Source: Bacteroidia bacterium
GTDB taxonomy: Bacteria; Bacteroidota; Bacteroidia; UKL13-3
DNA length: 64,000 bases
Direction: 5' to 3'
Assembly: GCA_025454875.1 (NCBI GenBank)
Contig: JALONP010000002.1
Location: forward strand, 62,001-126,000
Under the pieces are notes generated by a model, which saw nothing but the letters and a program-made list of their open reading frames with translations, searched no databases and was not told the DNA's origin. This document shows, one piece after another, positions 27,952 through 38,375 of this stretch; positions within the stretch are counted from its first letter, which is position 1; each line of letters starts with the position of its first letter. The position numbers and the translations under genes are program-made.

Positions 27952-28410
27952 GTGTCGCAACTACACGGAGAATATGAATGTAAACTGGATGCCAAGGGAA
28001 GGTTAATCATACCTGCTGCTCTTAAAAAGCAGTTACCCAAAGCTGCTAAAGACAGTTTTTTCATTAACCGTGGTTTTGAAAAATGCTGCGTGTTATACCC
28101 AAGCAATGAGTGGCAGTTGATAGCGGCTGAGATTAACAAGTTAAGCGACTATGTTAAAAAAGAGCGTGAATTCAAGCGGTACTTTTTGCGCGGAGCAAGT
28201 CAGTTAGATATGGATGCAAGTTCACGCGTAAACCTACCAAAATCGTTGCTCGAGTATGCAGGAATTGGCTCGGAAGTGATGCTGTTGGCATATGGAAACA
28301 AAATAGAAATATGGAGCAAGGTGGCTTACGAAAAGATGCTGAGTGAAGAACCTGCTGACTTTAGTGCATTGGCCGAGGAAGTAATGAGTAAACGAACAGA
28401 ACAAAAGTAA
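27952..28410 (+). CDS. mraZ: Transcriptional regulator MraZ
   Basis: 152 residues from a GTG start. No ATG lies at a sensible place, and the N-terminal LHGEYECKLDAKGRLIIPAAL is the standard MraZ start. Two AbrB-like half domains each carry a DAKGR/DASSRVNLP motif (about 13-20 and 85-92). MraZ forms a ring that binds repeats upstream of the dcw cluster and represses it. First gene of the mraZ-ftsZ run. Repeats upstream match its expected target. Confidence 0.93.
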   Translation: MSQLHGEYECKLDAKGRLIIPAALKKQLPKAAKDSFFINRGFEKCCVLYPSNEWQLIAAEINKLSDYVKKEREFKRYFLRGASQLDMDASSRVNLPKSLLEYAGIGSEVMLLAYGNKIEIWSKVAYEKMLSEEPADFSALAEEVMSKRTEQK

Positions 28411-28463
28411 CACACAGTGAAAGCCAATACCAATCAATACCGAATTAAAAGAAACCAAATTGA

Positions 28464-29387
28464 ATGACAACATACCATGTTCCCGTGATGCTGAAAGAAT
28501 GCATGGAAGGATTAAACATCCAGCCTGACGGGAAATATGTCGATGTTACTTTTGGAGGTGGCGGGCACTCAAAGGCAATCTTGTCAGCACTTTCATCAAA
28601 GGGCAGATTGGTTGCATTTGATCAAGATCAAGATGCACAACGAAACCTTTTGTTAGATGATAAACGCTTTGTATTTATTGACCAAAATTTCGAGTTCATA
28701 TCAAACCACCTCGCATACCAAGAGCTGTTACCCATTGATGGTTTATTAGCGGACTTAGGTGTTTCGTCACATCAATTTGATACTGATGAACGTGGCTTTT
28801 CCTTTCGTTTTGATGATGCGGCATTGGATATGCGAATGAATACGAGCATAGGTAAAGGAGCTGCAGAAGTGATTGCATCGTATACCGAAGCACAATTAGC
28901 CGATTTATTTTACCAGTATGGTGAACTCAACCAGTCGCGAAAACTGGCACATACCCTCGTGTCAAAACGAACAATTGAACCGATACAAACAGTAGGCGAT
29001 TTAAAGAAAGCATTGCAAGCATTTGCGCCTCAGTTTAAAGACTATAAGTTTTGGGCACAGGTATTTCAAGCCTTGCGCATCGAGGTAAACCGTGAACTGG
29101 AAGTACTCAAGCAATTATTGCTACAAGCGAGTGAAGTGCTCGCACCAGGCGGACGACTTGTGATTATGAGTTACCATTCGCTTGAAGACAGGCTTGTTAA
29201 AAATTTCATCAATACGGGAAATTTCAATGGTGAAGTTTCAAAAGATTTTTTTGGAAACATCATTCGTCCGTTAGAACCAATTAGCAAAAAAGCCATCACA
29301 GCAAGCGAATTAGAACTAGAGACGAACCCCCGATCACGTAGCGCCAAGTTGCGCATTGCACAAAAACTAACACCGTATTTGAACTAA
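28464..29387 (+). CDS. rsmH: 16S rRNA (cytosine(1402)-N(4))-methyltransferase
   Basis: 307 residues. SAM-binding motif VDVTFGGGGHSKAIL near 27-41, LLADLGVSSHQFD, RGFSFRFDDAALDMRMN and the late block VIMSYHSLEDRLVKNFI are all diagnostic of RsmH (MraW). It methylates C1402 in the decoding centre. 53 bp after mraZ. Ends one base before the ftsL start codon. Confidence 0.95.
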   Translation: MTTYHVPVMLKECMEGLNIQPDGKYVDVTFGGGGHSKAILSALSSKGRLVAFDQDQDAQRNLLLDDKRFVFIDQNFEFISNHLAYQELLPIDGLLADLGVSSHQFDTDERGFSFRFDDAALDMRMNTSIGKGAAEVIASYTEAQLADLFYQYGELNQSRKLAHTLVSKRTIEPIQTVGDLKKALQAFAPQFKDYKFWAQVFQALRIEVNRELEVLKQLLLQASEVLAPGGRLVIMSYHSLEDRLVKNFINTGNFNGEVSKDFFGNIIRPLEPISKKAITASELELETNPRSRSAKLRIAQKLTPYLN

Positions 29388-29388
29388 A

Positions 29389-29781
29389 GTGGCAAACAAA
29401 ATCACCATATCATCTGAAGAGCCAGAAGTTGTGCAGCAACCTAAAGAACCCTCGCGTTTAACTGACACGATGCAAAAGGTAGCTGATTTCAATTTCAGCA
29501 TCTCGAGCAGTTGGATTGTGAAACAGATTCCGTACGCGTTGTTTTTAGTTGGACTCACACTTGTGCATATATGGAACGCACACAACGTTGAAAAATTGAT
29601 ACGTAAAACAGATCGGCTTGCGCGTGAAAATAAAGAATTACGGTCGGCTTACATCAGCATCCAAAGTGAGTTGATGAGTGAAAGTAAACAATCAGCTGTA
29701 GCTGCAAAACTTGATTCAATCGGTATAAAAGAATTAACAGCTCCACCTTTTAAAATAACCAAACGTGGCAACGAATATTAA
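29389..29781 (+). CDS. ftsL: FtsL-like cell-division protein
   Basis: 130 residues from a GTG start. A cytoplasmic N-terminal part of ~55 residues is followed by one membrane helix (PYALFLVGLTLVHIWNA) and a leucine-zipper-like coiled coil (VEKLIRKTDRLARENKELRSAY). Sequence is poorly conserved in this family; the call rests on topology and on the place between rsmH and ftsI. It overlaps ftsI by 17 nt. It should link FtsQ/FtsB-like proteins to FtsW/FtsI. Confidence 0.82.
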   Translation: MANKITISSEEPEVVQQPKEPSRLTDTMQKVADFNFSISSSWIVKQIPYALFLVGLTLVHIWNAHNVEKLIRKTDRLARENKELRSAYISIQSELMSESKQSAVAAKLDSIGIKELTAPPFKITKRGNEY

Positions 29782-31900
29782 AAAAGTCATTCTCATCAGA
29801 AGCTATATCGCATACGCAAGTATGTGTGTATTTGCATTGGCGATTGTGGCCTATTTATTCAAAATCCAGTTTGTTGAGCGAAACCATTGGCTTGCAATGG
29901 CCGAAGATATCGGAACCACCATCCAAACAGTAGAACCTGCACGCGGAAACATTTTTGCAAACGATTACAGTTTGTTGGCAACATCACTGCCCATTTATGA
30001 TTTGCGGATTGATGCCAAAGCTCCCGCCTTTCAAAATGATGAACTTTTTGAAAACAATATCGACTCGTTGGCTTTGCTTTTATCCCAATTATTTGAAGAC
30101 CGAAGCAAAGCCGAATACAAGCGCATTTTGGTAAATGTGCGTAAACGTGGAGATCGGTATTATTTACTCAAGCGTAAAATATCTTATCCAGAAATGAAAC
30201 AAGTGGTGCAGTTTCCCATCTTCAGGGCAGGTAAATACAAAGGTGGCTTGCATGTAGAAGAAAAAAACAGAAGGGAGAAGCCATTTGATTTATTAGCTGA
30301 AAGGACTATTGGATATAGCGTTCAAGGAATTGCTCCTGTTGGTATAGAAGGTGCATTTGACAAAGACCTTGCGGGCAAACCTGGCAAACGTGTAATGCAA
30401 CGTATTGCAGGGGGAACATGGATTCCGGTAAATGATGAGCAACAAATTGAAGCACAAAACGGAAAAGATATTGTAACAACACTGGATGTAAATATTCAAG
30501 ATGTGGCAGAGCAAGCATTGTTAAATACCCTTATTAAAAATGATGCGCAGTGGGGTACCGCTATATTAATGGAAGTGAAAACGGGAGAAGTAAAAGCCAT
30601 TGCGAATCTTACGAAAATTGCCGAAGGTGCTTATACCGAAAAATACAATTATGCTGTAGGTGAAAGTTTGGAACCTGGCTCTACTTTCAAGTTGATTAGC
30701 ATGTTGGCTTTGTTAGAAGACAATAAAGCAGAAATGACCGACAGGTACGATACTGAAAACGGACAAAAAAGGTATTTCGCCAATGCCGTTATGTACGATT
30801 CGGAGCCGGGTGGTCATGGTATTGTAAACCTCCAACAATCGTTTGAAATATCATCAAATGTTGCTATTTCAAAGGCTGTATATGAAGCTTATAAAAGCAA
30901 TCCTACACAGTTTTACAATCACCTACAACGATTAAAATTAACCCAGCCAATTGGGCTGCAAATAAAAGGTGAAGGTACACCTCGTATTAAACATCCAAAA
31001 GATAAAGACTGGTATGGTACCACATTGCCATGGAGTAGTATTGGATACGAAGTAAAAGTAACACCGTTACAGATTGCTACACTCTACAATGCAGTTGCAA
31101 ACAATGGTGTAATGGTTAAACCCATTTTCGTAAAACGGATTGAAAAAACAGGTAAAGTGATTCGCTCATTTCAAACAGAGGTGATGGTTCAATCGATTTG
31201 CAGCAAAGGAACTCTTGCCAATTTACGTACCATGATGGAAGGTGTTGTACAACATGGAACTGCAACCAACTTACGTAATCCTAATTATACAGTAGCAGGC
31301 AAAACCGGAACTGCGTTAGTAGCGGATGGAAGTCGAGGATATGCTCAAAAATTATACAGATCATCTTTCTGCGGATACTTTCCAGCTACCAATCCGCAAT
31401 ACACCTGTATGGTAATGGTAAATGGGCCATCAAAAGGAGTGTATTATGGATCGGCAGTAGCAGGACCCGTGTTTAAAGAAATTGCAGATAAAGTATACTC
31501 GAGCAGTACACACTTACATCCTGAACTGCGTTATGCCATTAATGCAGATACGGTATTATCTGTTCCACAAACAAAATTAGCGTTTAAAGAAGAACTGCAA
31601 CTGGTATACCATTCACTAGGATACCTTAAGCAACAAGCATCGGCAGATATTGAAGAACAAGGTAGCGAATGGGCAATACCTGCTATTGCCAAAAAACAAG
31701 TTACACTTCAATCTAAACAGTTGGTGATGCAAACCATACCTGAAGTAAAAGGGATGGGTGTAAAAGATGCTGTATACCTACTCGAAAATGCTGGACTTAA
31801 AGTAGAGGTTGTAGGGATAGGCAAAGTAAAACAACAAAGCGTGCTACCAGGCACACGAATTCAAAAAGGTTCAACCATCAAATTACAACTCGGAACGTGA
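29765..31900 (+). CDS. ftsI: Penicillin-binding protein, division transpeptidase (FtsI/SpoVD type) with PASTA domain
   Basis: 711 residues from a GTG start. N-terminal membrane helix (~15-32), dimerisation domain with RGNIFANDYSLLATSLP, then the transpeptidase with the active-site Ser in STFK (Ser306), SSN and KTGTA motifs. The last ~65 residues form a PASTA domain (EVKGMGVKDAVYLLENAGLKV). It crosslinks septal peptidoglycan. The stop overlaps the murE start (GTGA). Confidence 0.94.
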   Translation: MATNIKKVILIRSYIAYASMCVFALAIVAYLFKIQFVERNHWLAMAEDIGTTIQTVEPARGNIFANDYSLLATSLPIYDLRIDAKAPAFQNDELFENNIDSLALLLSQLFEDRSKAEYKRILVNVRKRGDRYYLLKRKISYPEMKQVVQFPIFRAGKYKGGLHVEEKNRREKPFDLLAERTIGYSVQGIAPVGIEGAFDKDLAGKPGKRVMQRIAGGTWIPVNDEQQIEAQNGKDIVTTLDVNIQDVAEQALLNTLIKNDAQWGTAILMEVKTGEVKAIANLTKIAEGAYTEKYNYAVGESLEPGSTFKLISMLALLEDNKAEMTDRYDTENGQKRYFANAVMYDSEPGGHGIVNLQQSFEISSNVAISKAVYEAYKSNPTQFYNHLQRLKLTQPIGLQIKGEGTPRIKHPKDKDWYGTTLPWSSIGYEVKVTPLQIATLYNAVANNGVMVKPIFVKRIEKTGKVIRSFQTEVMVQSICSKGTLANLRTMMEGVVQHGTATNLRNPNYTVAGKTGTALVADGSRGYAQKLYRSSFCGYFPATNPQYTCMVMVNGPSKGVYYGSAVAGPVFKEIADKVYSSSTHLHPELRYAINADTVLSVPQTKLAFKEELQLVYHSLGYLKQQASADIEEQGSEWAIPAIAKKQVTLQSKQLVMQTIPEVKGMGVKDAVYLLENAGLKVEVVGIGKVKQQSVLPGTRIQKGSTIKLQLGT

Positions 31901-33360
31901 AAACCATTAAACAACTATTTGAATCCATAGCAGGAGCAACCGTTTATGGGAATGATTCACTTTCCATTAACAACCTTGTATACGACTCGCGCAAAGCAAC
32001 AACAGGCTCACTGTTTTTTGCAATTAAAGGTACACAAGCCGATGGACATGCATTTATTGATAAAGTGATTGAGCAAGGTGCATCTGCAATTGTTTGTGAA
32101 GTACTACCAACAATACTTCAACCATCTACTTGTTATATACAGGTTGGAAATAGCCAAAAAACTATGGCATTGGTTGCAGCAATCTTTTTCAATCATCCAT
32201 CAAAACAACTTAAACTTACTGCAGTAACTGGAACAAACGGCAAAACAACAGTTGCTACTTTGTTATTCAAATTGTTCCGATCATTTGGTCATGGGGTAGG
32301 ATTGTTATCAACGGTAAATAACCAAATTAATGATGCCATCATTCCTTCAACACATACAACTCCAGATAGCATCAGAATTAACGAGTTGTTGAGGGAAATG
32401 GTTGATGCAGGTTGCAGTTATTGTTTCATGGAAGCAAGCTCACATGCAATAGACCAACACCGCATTGCAGGATTGCATTTTGCCGGAACCATTTTTAACA
32501 ATATCACCCACGACCATCTAGATTATCACCTCACGTTTGAAAATTACATCAAAGCTAAAAAACAACTTTTTGATGAAGTGAATGAAGATGCATTTGCACT
32601 CACCAATAAAGACGACAAAAATGGAATGGTGATGTTGCAAAATACCAAGGCAACTAAATACACATATGGTTTAACCACCCTTGCTGATTTCAAAGCCAAA
32701 ATTATTGAAAGTGACTTTAACGGAATGCTACTTAATATAGACGGAGAAGAAGCATGGTTTAGGTTAGTGGGCAACTTTAATGCATATAATTTACTTGCAG
32801 TATATGGTGCAGCGTTTTTGCTAGGTAAAGATAAAACAAGCATTATTCAACATTTAAGCAGTCTAGAATCTGTTAAGGGAAGGTTTGAAGCGTTACGTTC
32901 AACATCTGGTGTAATTGGCATTGTTGACTATGCGCATACACCTGATGCTCTTCAAAATGTATTGGAAACGATTAACTCGCTTCGTACCCAAAACGAGCAA
33001 CTAATTACAGTTGTGGGTTGTGGCGGAAACCGTGATGCAGCTAAACGCCCGCTAATGGCAGAAGTTGCTGCAGAACTGAGTACCAAAGTAATTTTTACAG
33101 CTGATAATCCAAGAAACGAAGACCCAGAAAATATTATTGACGAAATGCAGAAAGGTGTAAAACCACTGCATTACAAAAAAACACTTCGCATTACAGATCG
33201 AAAAGAAGCCATTAAAGCAGCAGTTGGAATGGCACAAAAAGGAGACATCATTTTAATAGCTGGTAAAGGCCATGAAACATACCAAGAAATTAAAGGTGAA
33301 AAACATCCTTTTGATGATACACAAGTACTGCGTGATTGTTATTCTTTATTTAATACATAA
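31897..33360 (+). CDS. murE: UDP-MurNAc-L-Ala-D-Glu:meso-DAP ligase
   Basis: 487 residues from GTG. ATP-binding TGTNGKTT at 111-118, SSHAIDQHR, NITHDHLDYH, DYAHTPDAL and the DNPRNEDP motif. The DNPR sequence is the mark of ligases that add meso-diaminopimelate rather than lysine, so the peptidoglycan should be DAP type. Confidence 0.95.
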   Translation: MKTIKQLFESIAGATVYGNDSLSINNLVYDSRKATTGSLFFAIKGTQADGHAFIDKVIEQGASAIVCEVLPTILQPSTCYIQVGNSQKTMALVAAIFFNHPSKQLKLTAVTGTNGKTTVATLLFKLFRSFGHGVGLLSTVNNQINDAIIPSTHTTPDSIRINELLREMVDAGCSYCFMEASSHAIDQHRIAGLHFAGTIFNNITHDHLDYHLTFENYIKAKKQLFDEVNEDAFALTNKDDKNGMVMLQNTKATKYTYGLTTLADFKAKIIESDFNGMLLNIDGEEAWFRLVGNFNAYNLLAVYGAAFLLGKDKTSIIQHLSSLESVKGRFEALRSTSGVIGIVDYAHTPDALQNVLETINSLRTQNEQLITVVGCGGNRDAAKRPLMAEVAAELSTKVIFTADNPRNEDPENIIDEMQKGVKPLHYKKTLRITDRKEAIKAAVGMAQKGDIILIAGKGHETYQEIKGEKHPFDDTQVLRDCYSLFNT

Positions 33361-33372
33361 CCAAGCCTAATT

Positions 33373-34641
33373 ATGTTATACTATTTATTTGAGTATTTAG
33401 ACAAAACCTTAGATATACCAGGCGCAGGAGCGTTTCAGTATATTTCGACAAGAGCTGCACTAGCCATTATTTTGTCGTTAACCATTTCAATGGTTTTTGG
33501 TAGAAAACTGATTGAATGGCTTCGCAAACTTCAAGTTGCTGAAACAGTTCGGAACTTAGGACTTGAAGGTGAGAAACAGAAACAAGGAACACCCACAATG
33601 GGTGGGCTCATTATTTTGGGAGCCATTTTATTACCTACACTATTATTTGCTAGGGTAACCAATGTATACATCATCTTAATTGTGCTATCAACCATATGGC
33701 TTGGTGTAGTTGGGTTTATTGATGATTACATCAAGGTATTTAAAAAGAATAAAGAAGGTTTAGCAGGTCGTTTTAAAATTCTTGGTCAAGTAGGATTAGG
33801 TGTAATTGTGGCTACCACTTTGTATTATAATGAACATGTAAAAACGCGTGAATTTTTTAAACCTGAAGAGGTAACAACTGAATTTATTCAACAAAACAAT
33901 CTACAACCGCAAGTAATTGATGGGCAGTTGTACATGATGCGTGAAAAACACTCTACAACAACCAATATTCCTTTCTTTAAATCGAGTGAATTTGACTACG
34001 CCAACGTGCTTGTATTTATGGGCGAAAATTACCGCGACTACAACTACTGGATTTATCTATTGGTTGTGATTTTCATCATTACCGCGGTTTCAAATGGAGC
34101 AAATATTACCGATGGAATTGATGGCTTGGCAGCAGGAACATCAGCTATCATTGGAGTAACACTCGGATTGTTTGCCTACGTATCAGGCAATATCATATTC
34201 TCGAAATACTTGGGTATAATGTATATCCCACACTTGGGTGAACTTGTAATTTTTGCTGGAGCATTTGTTGGAGCTTGTGTCGGATTTTTATGGTACAACT
34301 CCTACCCTGCTCAAGTATTTATGGGTGATACCGGAAGTCTTGCATTGGGTGGAATTATCGCCACATTTTCACTCATGGTTCGCAAAGAACTATTGATTCC
34401 AATTTTATGCGGAATCTTTTTAGTAGAAAATCTATCCGTGATTTTACAAGTGTATTACTTCAAATACCAAAAAAGAAAACATGGGATTGAATATGCACGG
34501 GAGCATCGGCTTTTTAGGATGTCGCCTTTACACCACCATTACCAAAAAGGTGGGTACCACGAAGCGAAGATTGTAACCCGCTTTTGGATTATCGGAATCA
34601 TGTTGGCCATCGTAACCATATTAACTCTAAAAGTAAGATAA
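33373..34641 (+). CDS. mraY: Phospho-MurNAc-pentapeptide transferase
   Basis: 422 residues, about ten membrane segments. It makes lipid I on undecaprenyl phosphate. Conserved parts: [53 protein letters not shown] and [14 protein letters not shown] hydrophilic insert around 155-200 ([15 protein letters not shown]...) makes it longer than the E. coli form, as is usual in Bacteroidota. Confidence 0.96.
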   Translation: MLYYLFEYLDKTLDIPGAGAFQYISTRAALAIILSLTISMVFGRKLIEWLRKLQVAETVRNLGLEGEKQKQGTPTMGGLIILGAILLPTLLFARVTNVYIILIVLSTIWLGVVGFIDDYIKVFKKNKEGLAGRFKILGQVGLGVIVATTLYYNEHVKTREFFKPEEVTTEFIQQNNLQPQVIDGQLYMMREKHSTTTNIPFFKSSEFDYANVLVFMGENYRDYNYWIYLLVVIFIITAVSNGANITDGIDGLAAGTSAIIGVTLGLFAYVSGNIIFSKYLGIMYIPHLGELVIFAGAFVGACVGFLWYNSYPAQVFMGDTGSLALGGIIATFSLMVRKELLIPILCGIFLVENLSVILQVYYFKYQKRKHGIEYAREHRLFRMSPLHHHYQKGGYHEAKIVTRFWIIGIMLAIVTILTLKVR

Positions 34642-34644
34642 TAC

Positions 34645-35994
34645 ATGCAACAAAAAAGATTGGTGATACTCGGTAGTGGCGAAAGCGGAACAGGTGCAGC
34701 CATCTTAGCTCAACAAAAAGGCTATGATGTGTTTGTGAGTGATGCTGGCGCAATTGCAGATGTACATAAGTTAGAGTTGCAAACAATTGGCGTCCCCTTT
34801 GAAGAAGGCACACATACCGAAACAAAAATCATCAATGCAACAGAGGTCATTAAAAGTCCAGGTATTTCAAACAAAACCCCATTAGTGCAAAAGTTAACTG
34901 AATTAGGAATTCCAGTGATTTCAGAAATCGAATTTGCTGCTCGTTACTCCAAGGCAAAAACCATTTGCATAACTGGTACAAATGGGAAAACAACTACAAC
35001 CTCACTTATCTACCATTTACTTCACAAGGCCGGGTTATCGGTTGTTGTTGGTGGAAACATCGGAGTGAGTTACGCACGTTTGGTTGCCAATCAAACTTTT
35101 GATTATGCAGTATTGGAGATAAGCAGCTTTCAGCTTGATAATATGTATTCATTTAAGGCTGACATCGCGGTGCTTTGCAATATTACCCCCGATCATTTAG
35201 ACCGATACGAATACGATTTGCAACAATACGTAAATGCGAAGTACCGGATAACCCAAAACCAAAACGCAAATGATTTATTCATTTACTGTGCCGATGATCC
35301 AATAACCCTAGCCAACCAATCACGATTTAACATAGCCGCAAAACAAATTCCTTTTACCCTAAATGGAACACCAGTTCCAGGTGCATATATCCAAAACGGA
35401 ATGATGCATGTAAACCTAACCAACGAAAAAAATAATCTCTTCAATATGTATACACATGAACTAAGCCTTAAAGGCAAACACAACGCTTACAATTCAATGG
35501 CAGCAGCTATTATTGGCCAAGCACTCAACATTCGCAAAGAAACCATTCGCGAGAGTTTAATGGATTTCCAAAACGTGGAGCATCGCTTAGAAAAAGTTGC
35601 TTCGGTAGGTGGTGTTGAATTTATTAACGACTCTAAAGCAACCAATGTAAACGCTGCATGGTATGCATTGGAAAGTATGGAAAAACCAACCATTTGGATT
35701 GCTGGTGGTGTTGACAAAGGCAACGACTACAGTTTACTTAAAGAGATGGTAAAGGAAAAGGTACGCATCATCGTGTGTATGGGATTGGATAACCGCAAAA
35801 TACATGAAGCATTTGGAAGCGATGTAGACATGATTGTAAATACAGCATCGGCTAAAGAAGCAGTACATGTAGCTCACAAGCTAGCCAAACCTGGCGAAAT
35901 CGTATTATTATCGCCTGCATGTGCCTCATTTGATTTGTTTAAAAATTACGAAGATAGAGGCCGTCAATTTAAGAATGCAGTTCGTGAATTGTAG
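34645..35994 (+). CDS. murD: UDP-MurNAc-L-Ala:D-Glu ligase
   Basis: 449 residues. N-terminal Rossmann-like motif LGSGESGTGAAI, ATP-binding TGTNGKTTTT at 110-119, NITPDHLDRY, the VEHRLE block, NDSKATNVNA and LSPACASFDLFKNYEDRG. Adds D-glutamate to UDP-MurNAc-L-Ala. Starts 3 bp after mraY. Confidence 0.96.
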   Translation: MQQKRLVILGSGESGTGAAILAQQKGYDVFVSDAGAIADVHKLELQTIGVPFEEGTHTETKIINATEVIKSPGISNKTPLVQKLTELGIPVISEIEFAARYSKAKTICITGTNGKTTTTSLIYHLLHKAGLSVVVGGNIGVSYARLVANQTFDYAVLEISSFQLDNMYSFKADIAVLCNITPDHLDRYEYDLQQYVNAKYRITQNQNANDLFIYCADDPITLANQSRFNIAAKQIPFTLNGTPVPGAYIQNGMMHVNLTNEKNNLFNMYTHELSLKGKHNAYNSMAAAIIGQALNIRKETIRESLMDFQNVEHRLEKVASVGGVEFINDSKATNVNAAWYALESMEKPTIWIAGGVDKGNDYSLLKEMVKEKVRIIVCMGLDNRKIHEAFGSDVDMIVNTASAKEAVHVAHKLAKPGEIVLLSPACASFDLFKNYEDRGRQFKNAVREL

Positions 35995-36073
35995 TGAATA
36001 GTGATAAGTGATTGGCAAAAGCAATAAATAGCAATAAGACCAATGATTAATTACTAATTATTAATTAAACCGC
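35995..36073. other. AT-rich gap in the dcw cluster
   Basis: 79 bp, the only sizeable gap between murD and ftsZ. It contains TAATTACTAATTATTAATTAA, an AT-rich near-palindrome, and the word AAGTGATTGGCAAAAGC. It could hold a weak internal promoter, but nothing matches the Bacteroidota consensus well. Confidence 0.35.
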
Positions 36074-37279
36074 GTGAGTAATATACAAGAAATACAAGCT
36101 GCACAAACACTGTGGAACCGCATTAAACCGCGGGGCGATATGTTTATGTGGGGCATCATATTCACCTTATCAATTTGGGGGTTGTTGGCAATATACAGCT
36201 CAACCGGGGCGCTTGCCTACAAAAAAAATGGGGGAATTGTTGAGATCTATTTGCTTCAACAAGCTGCATTGCTTGCCGTTGGATTTTTTGTTATGTTCTT
36301 TGTTCACTCAATTCACTACAGGTACTTTATTGGATTATCTAAGTTGCTTTTATGGATTACCTATCCATTATTAATCTATACACTCATATTTGGGGTTGAG
36401 ATTAATGGCGCGAAACGTTGGGTCAATATTATCGGCATTACTTTTCAATCATCAGATATAGCAAAATTGGCGTTGATTATGTTTGTAACAAGAGAACTGG
36501 CACGAAAACAAGAAGAGATTAAAGATTTGAAAAAATCATTCATGCCCATTCTCACACATATCACCTTGATTTGTCTCTTAATTGCTCCTGAAAACTTGTC
36601 GACCGCATTGGTACTTTTTGCTACTTGTATGGTGATTATGTTTATTGGTAGGGTTAGCATTAAACACCTACTCGGAGTTGGAGGGGCAGGATTGCTTGCA
36701 GGCATTATTCTATTCGGGATTTTATTTGCCGTTCCCGAAAAAGCATTGAAAGGAACAGGACGTTTGCTTACTTGGAAAAACAGGGTTGAACATTTTGGAA
36801 AAAAAGAACTTGACCCTGATAAAACATTTCAAAACGACCACGCCAAAATTGCAATTGCAAGTGGAGGCATTATTGGTAAACTACCCGGAAACAGTACCGA
36901 ACGTAATTTTTTACCTGAAGCGTATTCCGATTTTATCTACGCAATCATCGCAGAGGAATATGGCCTTATTGGAGCAATTACCATGTTGTTGTTGTATATG
37001 TTTTTTTTATACCGAGCCATGCGCATGGTAATTAAAAGCCCGAAAGCATTTGGTGCGCTCATTGCCGTAGGACTCAGCTTTTCACTTGTGCTGCAGGCCC
37101 TCATCAATATGGCCGTAGCTGTCAATATTTTTCCAGTCACAGGACTCACGTTGCCTTTGGTAAGCAAAGGAGGTACATCCATTTTACTTACATCAGTAGC
37201 ATTTGGTGTAATCATGAGTGTAAGCAGGTATATTGAGCAAGATGAACCCCAAACTGAAGAAACAAAAACAGGAATATGA
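36074..37279 (+). CDS. ftsW: SEDS-family septal peptidoglycan polymerase FtsW
   Basis: 401 residues from a GTG, with about ten membrane segments. ILFVRE-like MFVTRELARKQEE, the NDHAKIAIASGG loop, the FIYAIIAEEYGLIG block and NIFPVTGLTLPLVSKGGTS are SEDS signatures. It polymerises lipid II together with FtsI. The stop overlaps the murG start by 4 nt. Confidence 0.94.
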   Translation: MSNIQEIQAAQTLWNRIKPRGDMFMWGIIFTLSIWGLLAIYSSTGALAYKKNGGIVEIYLLQQAALLAVGFFVMFFVHSIHYRYFIGLSKLLLWITYPLLIYTLIFGVEINGAKRWVNIIGITFQSSDIAKLALIMFVTRELARKQEEIKDLKKSFMPILTHITLICLLIAPENLSTALVLFATCMVIMFIGRVSIKHLLGVGGAGLLAGIILFGILFAVPEKALKGTGRLLTWKNRVEHFGKKELDPDKTFQNDHAKIAIASGGIIGKLPGNSTERNFLPEAYSDFIYAIIAEEYGLIGAITMLLLYMFFLYRAMRMVIKSPKAFGALIAVGLSFSLVLQALINMAVAVNIFPVTGLTLPLVSKGGTSILLTSVAFGVIMSVSRYIEQDEPQTEETKTGI

Positions 37280-38364
37280 GGAAATTGAGAAAAATAATTA
37301 TAAGCGGTGGAGGCACAGGAGGACACATCTATCCAGCTGTTGCTGTAGCACAAGAATTGCAAAAACGCATTCCTGATATTGATATCTTATTTGTAGGAGC
37401 AAGCGACAGAATGGAAATGGAAAAAGTACCAAAGGCTGGCTACAAAATAGAAGGCTTATGGATAAGCGGCTTGCAAAGAAGTTTAAGCTTCAAAAACTTA
37501 CTTTTCCCAATTAAGGTATTGAGTGCTGTTTGGCATGCACGTCAAATTATCAAAAAGTTTAACCCCGATATTGCAATTGGATTTGGTGGATATGCAAGTG
37601 GTGCTTTAATGTGGGCGGCAACTTCACAAAAAATTCCTACTCTGATTCACGAACAAAACTCATACGCGGGTATCACCAATAAAATTTTAAAAAACAGGGT
37701 TGATACCATTTGTGTTGCTTATGACCAAATGCATCGATTTTTTCCTGAGCAAAAAATTGTAAAAGTGGGTAACCCAATTCGAAAAGATTTGATTCAGGTT
37801 GCAAGCAAGCGTGAGCAAGCCATTGCTCATTTTGGGTTAAATCATGCGCAAAAAACAGTACTTGTTATTGGTGGAAGTTTGGGTGCACGCACTATTAACA
37901 AAGCTGTTTTTAATGGACTAAAACAACTTGAAGATGCAGGCTTGCAACTAATATGGCAAACAGGTAAATCATTTAACGCAGATGCGAATCATTTACCATC
38001 ATCAGCCAAAGTACTTCCTTTTATATATGAAATGGACCTTGCTTATGCAGCGGCTGATATCGTTGTTTCGAGAGCAGGCGCGTTGTCAATAGCTGAACTA
38101 GCACAAGTACAAAAGCCCGTCATTTTAGTTCCTTCTCCAAATGTTGCAGAAGACCATCAAACAAAAAATGCAATGGCTTTGGTTAACAGAGAGGCTGCGA
38201 TTTTGGTTACAGATACAGATGCTCCAGAAAATTTGATTAATGAGGTGATTAAGCTTGCAGCCAACGATATGAAACAGGCACAACTCAAAAACAATATTGC
38301 AAGTTTTGCCATGCCTGATGCTGCAAAACGAATTGTAGATGAATTAATACGACTGATTGCTTAA
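37276..38364 (+). CDS. murG: Lipid II synthase (GlcNAc transferase MurG)
   Basis: 362 residues. SGGGTGGHIYPAVAVAQEL near the N terminus, GGYASGALMWAA, LIHEQNSYAGITNKIL and GGSLGARTIN; the C-terminal domain has the VVSRAGALSIAEL and AEDHQTKNA motifs. Peripheral membrane enzyme converting lipid I to lipid II. Confidence 0.96.
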   Translation: MRKLRKIIISGGGTGGHIYPAVAVAQELQKRIPDIDILFVGASDRMEMEKVPKAGYKIEGLWISGLQRSLSFKNLLFPIKVLSAVWHARQIIKKFNPDIAIGFGGYASGALMWAATSQKIPTLIHEQNSYAGITNKILKNRVDTICVAYDQMHRFFPEQKIVKVGNPIRKDLIQVASKREQAIAHFGLNHAQKTVLVIGGSLGARTINKAVFNGLKQLEDAGLQLIWQTGKSFNADANHLPSSAKVLPFIYEMDLAYAAADIVVSRAGALSIAELAQVQKPVILVPSPNVAEDHQTKNAMALVNREAAILVTDTDAPENLINEVIKLAANDMKQAQLKNNIASFAMPDAAKRIVDELIRLIA

Positions 38365-38375
38365 CATAAAATTGC